A program made the position numbers and the translations under genes. From positions 21,001 through 85,000 of the forward strand of contig RPFO01001137.1 of NCBI GenBank assembly GCA_009746045.1: 64,000 nucleotides of DNA, written 5' to 3'. The notes beneath the pieces are model-generated. The model ran no database searches and was not told where the DNA came from. It saw only the letters and a program-made list of their open reading frames with translations. Each line of letters opens with the position of its first letter. Position 1 is the stretch's first letter. Positions 20,040-36,600 of this stretch are shown piece after piece. Source of the DNA: Mesostigma viride. Its lineage: Eukaryota; Streptophyta; Mesostigmatophyceae; Mesostigmatales; Mesostigmataceae.

Positions 20040-21990
20040 CAATTAAGGTGGCCGGCAAAGAGGCGGCGGTGTCGGATGGTACGTATGGGTGACAACAGGG
20101 AGATTGCAGCAGAGCTCGACCCGGCACACCTGGAAATACCGAAGAGCGGTGCGGCGCTCTTCAATGGCAGCGGACGACGAGGATGTGACGGAGCATTCGA
20201 GTGACAGTGCCGTCTTGCTCAGTTCCTGGCAGCTGCTGGAGTGCTGGTCCACCGCTGGTCCATGGTCCACGCCTCGCAGCCGTAAAGGAGGATGCTGAGG
20301 ACAAGGGAACCGAATGCGCTTGCATGCATGAGCCGCAGTCACTCATGCATGCAGTAGCGACATGTCCAGAACCTGTCGAGGCGGCGGAGGGCCGCCCAGG
20401 CCTGGCCAGTGCGGGTGTTGATGTCGTCGGCTGTGGAGGGGAGCCAGCTGCATGCCAAGGAGCTTGAAGCGAGTCGCCGGGGGGACGGGGCTTCCGTGAT
20501 CCAGCAGGAGGAGGGGGGTGGGGTGGTCCCAGCGGGCAAGCCGACGGCCATGACCTCCGTTTCAGTCTTGCTGATCGATCATCATGCCCCATGCACCGCC
20601 CGTGCTTCGAGCTAGTGACAAGCTCCAGTGACAAGTTAGCTATATCTAGCTGGCCAGAGTTGGGCGGACTCCGGACTCCGGTCTCCACGAGCGTCGTGTC
20701 ATCAGCGTACATAGATCAGATCGCTCAGTCGTCATAGGGTGCATGGGTCAACCCCGCCGTAGCTGCAGTGTACTCCGTGATCTCGATCCTGCGGCGGGCG
20801 CCCCTCCACCCGGGCAACGCGGGCTTGTGCACGCCTCATAATATAGTCCACCATAATGATGAATACATATGGGGAAAGCACACATGCAACCCTCCCACAC
20901 TCCTGTGTGCAGGGGGAACGCCGGAGTGACGCCGTCAGCGGTACAGACCTGGGCTTCAGTGGGACCCGCTTCAAAGAACTGGCGGTTGATCTCAACAATG
21001 TACGATGGGACATGACGGAACAGGTGGAGGACCACCCATTATTAGGGCGCGTCCCATATACTGACGGCCGCATGTCCGTATCGAATGCATGCATGCCTTG
21101 GTCACCAAGGCATGGTGTAATCCACGAAGATCGATCAATAGCAATGGCAAGAGGCGGGTTCCAGGCGGGCATGCCCGGCCATTTCCTTGATCATGCAGGC
21201 GGCGCGCGGTCATGGTGACCACCATATTTACATAATTGCGACCAACACGAAAGCCCATCTGGGACTTACCTAGAGGGGAATCAGGCTGGCACGCATGCGG
21301 AACTCAGCAGGAGACGCATGAAGACTTTCAGCGCACACACGGCTTTGGAGGAATATTCGCCGCGGTAGTTGCCGGTATCCGCGGCGAACCCCTTGTCCTT
21401 GTAGAGCATGCCCCGGCCGGACAGCGGTCTTCCAATACATAGGAGGGGGGAGGCCATCTCGTAGAATCCGGTTGCAAATATGCCCGGCTGGCCCGGGCGC
21501 GGAGGAAAGGCTCAAGCTCAGGCATCTTAACCACCTCCGGTGAAATATTGTCCACTCCCATGGCAGCATTGTTGCGGAGGGTGGAGATGGCAGCAGCCCA
21601 TTCCCGGGGGGTCCACTCGTCGCGGGGGCCGGCCGTCCGCCACTGAGGCCCAGCTGGAGAGAGGTGGGACCAAGTAGTCCGTTTCGCGGGTGGGCGCCTG
21701 CGGGGGCTCAATCTAGGTCCGCCGTGGCTAGCTAGCCGCAGTGCGTGCAGTGACAGCGGGGTCGAGCGGGGCCGGGGGCCGGGGCGGTCCAGGCCGGCGG
21801 CGCCCCCGATAGTGTGGCCTGGCCGGAGCTGAACCAAAGCGCAAGGCGTTCACTGGGGGTGCCCGGGATGTCAGCCCATTGTTTTTCCCGCCGTCCGGCA
21901 CGAGACATAGAGTCGAAAGACCGCCATGCCGCCTTGTGCTGGGGTCTTCTGGATGCAGCCTTCACAATCGATTTCTGGCCTGCGCTGACC
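20040..21990 (-). pseudogene. Decayed LINE reverse transcriptase of a second family
   Basis: Several short minus-strand frames together trace a LINE RT. In 5' to 3' order these are AAMGVDNISPEVVK (~21550), QMGFRVGRNYVN (~21250), a GVWEGC...P motif-B region (~20900) and MYADDTTLVE with the YADD catalytic motif (20700-20712). Near 20290 there is LLYGCEAWTM, the YG-x-E-x-W signature that follows RT in many LINEs. Frame changes occur every 100-300 bp. It differs from the endonuclease-bearing LINE beside it. Coordinates are approximate. Confidence 0.75.
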
Positions 21991-22142
21991 ATTGTCTCTT
22001 TGATATGTATCCCCTGCCACCTAGTACTATATGCGCTGGTTGTCTCCTTGATAGAGTTGGAGGGCCGGCATGCATGATGCAGAAATTAAATCTTTGTCTG
22101 TTTTTAATTTACTTACTTAATTTGTGTAAGTAAGTAAGTAAG

Positions 22143-22650
22143 TACTTGGGTGTCATGCGCAAAGGCATGCCACGGAGTACTATGCTAATCTCATTAGAAA
22201 AATAATTACACAAAAGTTTAAACAAATATGGTCTGCATCATCCCCCAACCATTAAGCACTAGATGGGGATGTAATCCTCATCCGAGCTGTCCTCTACTGT
22301 AATGGCAGACGAGGCGGTAGTGTAGCGGCTATCCTCAGGACCAATAACCTCCACCTGCGGACTTCTACCCTGGCTAGCAACGGGCCGCGGGGCCCGTGGG
22401 GAGAAAACAGGAGCATACCCCTCAGGAAGGTGCTTATCGCAGATGGCAGCCCATGTCTCCTTGTCAATCATGTGGGCGCGGAGTACGGATAGTCCCAGAA
22501 ACCCTGCATCTTCAAGCAGTTGTGTCACATAGGTTTTAATTTGTGTCACATAGGTTTTAATTTGTGTCATTATATTTGAAATCATATAATGAGATTAGCA
22601 TATAGTACTCTGCGGTATGCATGCTTATATTTGCGCATGGCACCTAAGTA
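22143..22650. mobile_element. Small TIR element (MITE-like), ~500 bp
   Basis: The left end TACTTGGGTGTCATGCGCAAA (near 22143) matches the inverse of the right end (near 22650) with few mismatches. The inverted similarity continues over about 55 bp to the shared CTAATCTCATTA. TA lies at both outer edges (22143-22144 and 22649-22650), in keeping with a TA-duplicating family. It contains a short minus-strand ORF and lies 14 bp from the next element. Confidence 0.72.
22259..22585 (-). CDS. ORF remnant inside the small TIR element
   Basis: Minus-strand frame of up to 108 codons. The more protein-like part starts at MIDKETWAAICDKHLPEGY and ends in an acidic tail (EDSSDEDYIPI). A 20-bp tandem duplication lies upstream of that Met. 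No family recognised; it may be the tail of the autonomous element's protein or a chance frame. Confidence 0.25.
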   Translation of the reverse strand: MISNIMTQIKTYVTQIKTYVTQLLEDAGFLGLSVLRAHMIDKETWAAICDKHLPEGYAPVFSPRAPRPVASQGRSPQVEVIGPEDSRYTTASSAITVEDSSDEDYIPI

Positions 22651-22662
22651 CGTACATACATG

Positions 22663-23581
22663 TACAGTCATACCCGCGTTAAGTTACGATCGCCGCCAAT
22701 TTCAGGGCGTCGTAACTTAACGCGGGTAGTAATTTAACGGTAGAATTAGGCTAGCAGCCCACCCCCTCCTCCTCTGACGGACTTCTATACGGCAATCGAC
22801 AGCTCTCGTCAAGCCCGATCCAGCTGCAGCATCAAAGTCGCCGAAAGTCCATTTTTCAGGCTAGATATTTTGGTCAAGGCCGGCGGTGAGGTATACGCCG
22901 GGTGTACTGGTGTAGCAACACAGTGCCTGCGTTTTTTACCAAACTACCGTGTTTCAACCCATAAGCCGACAACTAGACTCGGTAGCGGATCCCCATTAAT
23001 TCCAGCCGGCCTCACATTTGCTTGCAGTGGCAAAACAATGGGGACAGTGGTGAGGGAAGCGTCCTTCACTGTCAATGGCCTGCATGTCAACCGAACAATA
23101 ATAACGTTGCAGCTGACGGCGAGGCATGCGTCCTTGTCAGGGAACGGGACAACCCGTGGTTAACAGCGCCTTCCATTTATCATGGACATTGTCCCCGGCC
23201 TCCGTCATTTTCCTTGTCTTTGCCCTTCTGTGCTTTCGGCATGACGGTACACTAGTGTGATGTGACTTGCCTCATTGCGGGCAACCTGCATGCACCTGGC
23301 TAAAAGGATTTTTATCAGTTGAAATCAGTTGTACTTTGCCGCCGAAACGTCAGATTGCAAAACCATCACAGTACGTGGCGGGTTCCTTCGTCCGGACTTG
23401 TCCATTTTCGCGGTCAAAAGTGGCCATGTACGCCCAGGTTACGCCTTCAAATTGGGCCATACCCGGGTTAAGTTACGGTGGCACCCAGGCTTAAGTTACG
23501 GTCGCCGCCCAAACTTCGGCGTCGTAACTTAACGCGGGTACGTAACCTTCAGAATCGTAACTTAACGCGGGTATGACTGTA
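22663..23581. mobile_element. Non-autonomous Tc1/mariner-like element, 915 bp, TA target
   Basis: The element starts CAGTCATACCCGCG at 22665 and ends with its perfect inverse at 23579. The inverted repeats match over 26 bp (22665-22690 and 23554-23579). TA flanks both sides (22663-22664 and 23580-23581). CAGT ends and a TA duplication are typical of Tc1/mariner, pogo/Tigger subgroup. Internal copies of the terminal motif (TTAAGTTACG and inverse near 22715, 23467, 23491 and 23524) form extra palindromes. No transposase is present. Confidence 0.85.
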
Positions 23582-24329
23582 CTTACATTGCGCGTACACG
23601 GGCTAAACTGCATCTTATGAGCATCCCTCCTGTGCGCATGCATGCAGCATGACCAATGTCAGAAAGGCCCGCTTGAATTGAAAAAATACTACTAGTAGTG
23701 TACTTTTCATGCATATATTGGGCTAGTGGTGGGTATTTTACTGCCCTTAAACCAGGCTGCAAGGGCCAGCGTGAGCACTGTCATAAATATAAAAGGCCAT
23801 AATCGTGCATGGACATGGAACTGAGCATTTCACGCATGCATGCATGCTTAGTTGGAGATGCATGCAGCATGGCATGGGCAGATCAAAGGCCAGCGGACAT
23901 ATGCATGACCAAACTTGACATGGGGATTCCCCACAGACCTGGATCAGTTATTGAGCAGGGCAAGAGCTGTGCAGTATGGAAACCACACAAATCATCCAGC
24001 ACCGCGCTAGCCTGAGCTCCTGTAACCAAATAAAAACCGGGATAGTGCAGAAACCGAAATTCAGCCAAATGGAAACTAGGGCAGGCTGTTGCAGCGCCAA
24101 GCCACTGCCCGTCTCGTTTAACTTTACCAATAATTAGCTAGTGCTGTCCATGTACGTTCACCATCATGCCTCTTTGGCAATATGTCACAAATGTAGTAAC
24201 TGGACACGTCCCCGTCTGACATCCATCATGTACGTGATGTACAGCCTCCTGGTGGCTGCTGTTGCGCTGTCTAAGGCCGTGCGCATTACACAGGTTTGTG
24301 GACAAAAGCAGCACAGCACTGAAGCTGCC
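23582..24329. other. Spacer downstream of the mitochondrial carrier gene
   Basis: No gene or repeat family recognised. It is rich in CATGCA and TAG motifs and probably includes the 3' untranslated region of the minus-strand carrier gene, which ends at 24330. Confidence 0.4.
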
Positions 24330-29700
<5,371 letters not shown>

Positions 29701-30683
29701 TCTTGAAAATAAACCGCCGGCAGGAACTCTCACAAGGTTGCCCTACGACGCGAAAGCGGCCGACATGAATGGCGAGCACTGAGGCAATAAATAAATATCG
29801 GCCTTCCGGTTGCATCCGGCTACGCTAGCAACAATCACACGTGTGCGGCCTGCAGCAGAAGGCGACCGGCGTTATAACAGCCCTTTCCCGCCACCAGAAG
29901 GCATGCAACGGGCGTTAGAATAAGCGAGAGTCCGATGACGAAGCATCCGGCAATGCATGGCACGTGGCGAGGAGGGAGCCTTCTTTCGCCAGATCGCAAC
30001 CGAAATGTATGGCGCACCCAAGTACCCTCCAACCTGACGGCGTCCGTCGTACACTTAAGCGATTATTCAAGGTGACCGGGGTGTCAGCACGTATACTGAG
30101 ACGTTTGGGGCCGGCGACTGCAAAACGCCGAATCAATAATTCATGGCGTGCTACGAAAATCCAGTGTCTGTTTCACTGCTGGGCGACATGGAAGTGTGAA
30201 CTGCGGGCCGAACTGACATTGGGTTTTTCTATATTATTTGCCATCGTTTCGGGGGGCATCATCCAGCAGGGCATTTTGCCGACAATTTCTTGGCGTCGTC
30301 CAAGACGCAAGTGAGCAACTGATCTGAGCATTCTGGGATGGGACTACGTGTAGAAGGCTGTCTTAGCTCGCAATCCGTGAATGTTTTTGGTTCATTTGTG
30401 AAATGCTCGTCGCCAGATGCTGTTCGCATGGCTATCGACATGCATTTTTTACGAGCTGCCCTTACACGATGTTCAGCAAGCTGATTGCTCAGATCAATTG
30501 ACAGGTGGATAACTGCCGGGTTCGCTCCTTCTTTTCTGCGATGATTGAAACTTAACAAATTGTGCTTGCCCATCTTTTCTAAATGCGGCCTTTGGGGGGA
30601 ATGCATGTAATGTGCACGCAGGGTTCGTGTCGTAAGTGTATTCGCAAGGCGCTGCGGGTGCTTTAGCAGCGTGAATACCGCGA
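29701..30683. promoter_or_regulatory. Divergent intergenic region (probable bidirectional promoter)
   Basis: 983 bp separate the start of the minus-strand carrier gene from the start of the plus-strand ankyrin gene. It must hold both promoters and 5' leaders. I see no TATA box or other element I can name, and no additional gene. Confidence 0.45.
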
Positions 30684-33600
30684 ATGGCACTCGTCGAAGC
30701 ATGTCGCAAGGGAGACGCTGTCGCTGTGGAGTCGCTCCTTTCGGCTGGCGAGCCAGTGGACCACCTGGTGGACAGGGTAAGAGGCAGGCGGAGGAGCCTG
30801 TTGATGGTTGACAATATGAAATCCAGTGTTACCTGCCCCAATCGATCACATTTATACTACCTAAACGTAGTACGTAACTGTAGAGGGAGGGCTGGCTGAC
30901 CACCGTCACGGACGTAATCGTCCTGCTTCCATTACTTCGACGTCTGGGCTGTGGACACTGGCCAAGGGCACTTTGGAGTACCCACACTATGTTGGCGTGG
31001 TAGCTGTGGTTGGATAAGTACTAGTGCAGCGGATTCCTCATGGTAGGTAATGGTTTGCCATGCTTCCCATGCAAGAGTGTCAGAACAGGAATCTAGACTT
31101 GAAGGCAGCATGCACAAGTGCAACATTTGTACTGGCAGTCGGTGGAGGAACTCCTGGCAGTTGGCCGATGCATTTCTGGCCCAAGCACTGAGTCTGCCAG
31201 CAGGATTGTCGGGGACGTTTTCTTTCCCACAAGACAATCACCAGAGATGCCAAGACTCAATAGAGACAGTGCGATGTAATATATCTACCTGGCATAGCTA
31301 CCTTAATTAAGGTACCATACATAGCTACCTCAATTGCGTTGACTAGGGGGTATGCTAATAAAGCCTCAAGGGTACATGGCATGCAGCACCAGTGCATATC
31401 ACCCATTGAGCAGTTTGGGCCTCTCTAGCAGCCCAGCCAGTTGCCGTCCTTCGACCAACACAGTCAGCGAGGCACTGGCCGAGTCCAAAAACCTAATTTT
31501 GCCACTGAAGCATCGTAACGCATGCAGTTTTCCTGATGCTCGTTGATGTGCTATCTTTCATCCCTGGCTGGTGTGTTACACTTTGTTTCTTCTGCAGTGA
31601 AAGATTTGGTGCGACAATATTTGCTGTGATCATATGCATCTGCTGTGTTGCGTTCATGTGGTATTGGACCTCACTGGGTTCAAATTCATGGTGCCTGGTG
31701 CCCAGTTCGGCAACACCACCCCGGTTGCTTGTTTGACGACACCATTCTTACTTCCTTGTTTGGCAACGCCACCCGTCTTGCTTGGTGGTTGCTTGGTGAT
31801 GCGACCGCCCTGTGCAACAACGCCATGCTGCACCTGGTGGCACGGTGTCAATCGTTCTTGTGCTGTGCTTCCATGGCTAAGGGATCGTTCTTGCCTAGTG
31901 GGACCTGTGCCCCAGCTTGATAACTCCATCCTTCCTTGCTTGTTTGACAACACCAAACCGCCTTGCCTGGTGCTATTTTTGGTAACAATGGATGCCCCAG
32001 TTTGACAACACCATCCTCCACCTGGCCGCGGCCAAGGGACACGTCGCCGTGGTGGATGTGCTGCTGGACTTTGGCGCCGCGCTCAACGCACGAGAGCTGA
32101 TGGTGGGTCGCGTTGTTATAGTGAACTGAGCTCATGGTGAGTATTCATTACAACCTAGTTAAAACAGCTCATCGCAAGTTTACAAAGTACTTCTCTAGTA
32201 GTGGCAAGTCGTAATCACGCAGTAACAATGCTGGGCCTTGGGACCACGCTCAACGCACGAGAGCTCATGGTAACAGTTCAATAGATAGCAGCAATATGAT
32301 AATAGTTATTAGAGGAATAATATGATCGATACATGTAAGGAAAATGATTAGATACATGTAAGGGTAAGGAAAATGATTAGATACATGTAAGGGTAAGGAA
32401 AATGATTAGATACATGTAAGGAAAATGATTATATACATGTAAGGACATTGATTAGATACATGTAAGGCAAATGATTAGATACATGTAAGGGAAATTATTA
32501 GATACATGTAAGGGAAATGATTAGATACATGTAAGGAAAATGATAAGATACATGTAAGGGAAATGATTAGATACATTTAAGGGAAATGATTAGATACATG
32601 TAAGGAAAATGATTAGATACATGTAAGGAAAATGATTAGATACATGTAAGGAAAATTATTAGATACATGTAAGGGAAATGATTAGATACATGTAAGGGAA
32701 ATGATTAGATACATGTAAGGAAAATGATTAGATACATGTAAGGAAAATGATTAGATACATGTAAGGGAAATGATTAGATACATTTAAGGGAAATCATTAG
32801 ATACAAGTGCATCAGTTGCGTTGGCCAGGCACATGGCTGGTCGCTCATGGGGGCCTCAAGGGTGGGGTTTGGGGGTTGGGGTTTTGGGGTTTGGGGTTTG
32901 GGGTAATAAACATTTCTTTGATGGTTCATGGAATGCGGAGTATTAGTACAGTGGCGCTTACAGCTGGATGCTCCTAGCTGCTAGGAACAAGCGCAAGAAG
33001 CACGCGAAGTTCTTTGCAGCGAAACCGCTTAGGTCTTGCTCTGATCGCTTGCCAGCTACGTACAAGGCTACACACTTTCAACTCCGTTCATCTCCATCAT
33101 CCTGAACAGCTTGATGAATGCGGTTATGGTAATGGCATGCGCGAGCTACTGTGGTCCGGGCTCTCCCGACTTCTGGCCTGCGCTGGTTGTCTCATTGAGC
33201 GTGTGGTCACTATAGTATGTACATGTATGGTAATGCCATGGTATGTATATGGTAATGCCATGCCTGCGCTGGCTGTCTCATCGACAATATGGTCACTATA
33301 ATACTTAGTATTGCCATGCCTGCGCTGGCTGTCTCATCGACAACATGGTCACTATAATACATAGTATTGCCATGCCTGCGCTGGCTGTCTTATCGACAAT
33401 ATGGTCACTATAGTACATAGTATTGCCATGCCTGCGCTGGTTGTCTCATCGACAATATGGTCACTATAGTAGATAGTATTGCCATGCCTGCGCTGGCTGT
33501 CTCATCGACAATATGGTCACTATAGTACATAGTAATGCCATGCCTGCGCTGGTTGTCTCATTGACAGTAGAGGCATCAGAAAGTTTCTAAGGGCCGGGGA

Positions 33601-36600
33601 ACATCCGTGTGGGCGTACCTTCCCTCGCAGACGCTGAGCACCCCCCTGCACAAAGCGGCACGCGAGGGCCACGCCACCGTGGTGGAGCACCTGCTGACAG
33701 CGGGGGGAGCGCTGGACTCGGAGAACAAGGTGTGTGGGGAGGAAGGTAGTGGGAACAAGGTGGGTGGGAGGAAGTGAGAACAATGTGCGCGGCAGATGCA
33801 ATCGCTCAATAGTCAGAGTAAAAGCTAGCATCGGCTCGGTCTTGACAAGCTGTGCGTTTTACAAACTACAGCGCTCCGTTCTAGGCAAGATATGTGCATG
33901 CTGTCAGCATCAAGTTTCAGATGCAAGCTGCGGTGGGCCACTGGACCCAACGTGAGAAGTAGACATAAATGAGTCAACCACATAACAAGGACGAGTAAGG
34001 AAGGTCTTCGTGATGGGTTTCGGCCGTAAAATGAGGTAGACTGCGGACGTGCAGCGTGTGTGTCTACTGAGCAAGTAGCTGCTCAATGTACTAAGTTCTC
34101 TGCCTTCATTCTTCCGTGGCCTCATGGGTGTTGTCAGCAACCGTGCGCACGGCGTCAGCCGCATGCGTGATGTCAGCAGCAGACGTTTTCCCCCTGGCTG
34201 CCGAGGAGTTCTCAGCATCACGCCCCTGCGTGGCCATTTGGAAGGCACATTATTCGGGCAAGCGCGGGTCTAGTCTTGACAGTGCGCATCTATAGCAAAT
34301 GCGTGGCTAGCCCAGATGTCAAATGAGACAACCAGCGAAGATATGTATTCCGGACTTGTGACTATAATCTAATCAATACATATAATCCATAGTAGTATAT
34401 ATTTAAAAATATAATTACTAATATAATCCATATCAATATAGTATAAAATATAATCCATGTATATAATGCATGTGTTACAGAGCGAACCAGCCACAATCCA
34501 TCTCATGTCATAAGTCCATCGATCGAGGACAAAAAGGTGTGATGAGAACAATGTGATGTGAACTGTACTTTTTCTAATACTCTTCCGTCCCGTTTTCTAA
34601 TATTCTTCTGACCCTTTTTTCTAATATTCTTCCGTGCTTTTTTCTAATATTCTTCTGTCCCTTTTCTAATATTCTTCTGACCCTTTTTTCTACTATTCTT
34701 CCGTGCCTTTTTTCTAATATTCTTCTGTCCCTTTTCTAATATTCTTCTGACCCTTTTTTCTACTATTCTTCCGTGCCTTTTTTCTAATATTCTTCTGTCC
34801 CTTTTTCTAATATTCTTTGGTTCACTGGGCTGGCTGCCTGCATATCGTGCGCGTGCTCTCCTGCACCGGAGGCATTTCCACCCAGATCTGTTGGGCCTGG
34901 ATGACATGGCTTGACGTAAAGCTGTTCTTTTACTAGTAATTGCTGATGTCTTCCTGTTCACAACGTTTTGCCACTCACCGGTTTACCTTCCCGCGGGGCA
35001 CAGTCGGGCAATCGGCCGCTGCATGAGGCCGCGGAGACGGGTTCGGTGGAGGCGATGAAGGTGCTGCTGGATGCTGGCGCACGCCCCGATGCCACCAACA
35101 AGGTAAAGCGAAACGCGGGGATAAAGAGATGATTAGAACAGGTGCTGCTGGATGCTGGCGCACGCGTGGATGCCACCAAAACGTAACTTGAAGGGCCCAT
35201 AGTAACAAAGTATAATTTGCTAAGTTATCAAAGATAGGGGATCAAACAAACGGCTCTGCAGAATATAATGGCTGCGGTGGTTGTCTTGTGGCCACTGATC
35301 TGCTCGCGCCGATGTTCAAGGATGAAAGCACGCGACTGCTGATGGGTTGGCGGAGCGAGACTCACTGACTGGCTATCACAAATAGATTGCGAATGTGCCC
35401 ATAGGTTGACAAACAACAGACACACAAGAAGAGAGCCGTACGCATGCGTGCCCCCCCCCCCAGCCTCCACCCCACCCCACCCCACCCCACCCCACCCCAC
35501 CCCACCCCACCCCACCCCACCCCACCCCACCCCACCCCACCCCACCCCACCCCACCCCACCCCACCCCACCCCACCCCACCCCACCCCACCCCACCCCAC
35601 CCCACCCACCCCACCCACCCCACCCACCCACCCACCCCACCCCACCCCACCCCACCCACCCCACCCCACCCCACCCCACCCCACCCCACCCCACCCCACC
35701 CCACCCACCCCACCCCACCCACCCCACCCCACCCCACCCCACCCCACCCCACCCCACCCCACCCACCCCACCCCACCCCACCCCACCCCACCCCACCCCA
35801 CCCCACCCCACCCCACCCCATCCCACCCCACCCCACCCCACCCCATCCCACCCACCCCACCCCACCCCACCCCTCACCCACTGGTTGCCAGCTGGTGCAA
35901 ACTATTGCTCTACTGCTTATCATCGCACGCTGTCCTCGTGTTTTCGTGGCCTGTATTTTGTACTCTTGTTCTTTATTCTCCTGCCATACTTTCTCTGAAC
36001 TATCTATTTCAACAACAACAAAAAAAATAATTCCAATGATAAGTACCATTAGAAGCAGCAGTAAAAGTACTGACTGGAACATCTGCGCTTGTCTTCCATG
36101 GGCCCCTCTTGTCTGAACCGCCTTTCCGTCCCCGCAGCTGGGCCTGTCCCCCCTCCACTGGGCATCCTGGATGGGCCATGCGGCCGCCGCACGCTTGCTG
36201 CTGGACCACGGCGCAACCATCTCGCTGCGCGACGAGGTAGGAGACTGGGTAATGGGTGGTGGGTGTTCGCCGGTGCCCCACAGGGATTCATTAATTAAGC
36301 CCAATAGGGATGAGTGGGGGACGCACGGTACCTTGGCCATGCACACGGTGCTGGCGCATCCATCGCACGGCGCGATGACTACTTTGGTTACACACCTAGC
36401 GTTCCTAAGATGAGTACAACCTGACACAGGGTGTACCTGCCCTTAAGAACACTAAGCTGCAACTGTAAAGATAGCCGATCACAGCATTGCTGCTTGTGCA
36501 TGCCCCTCGGTGCTAAGGCCTCGTGTTTATAGCCTCAATGACGCGAATTACAAAAAAGGCCGCGATCGAGGTGTGTGCCCGACCAAACTTCTTATTACTG

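Noticed and set aside
32324-32805. CRISPR-like array of 23-bp repeats
   Set aside because: The units are contiguous with no spacers, and the host is a eukaryote.
35228-36427. Gly-Trp-Val and Pro-Pro-His open frames
   Set aside because: Products of the CCCCA array; no codon structure outside it.
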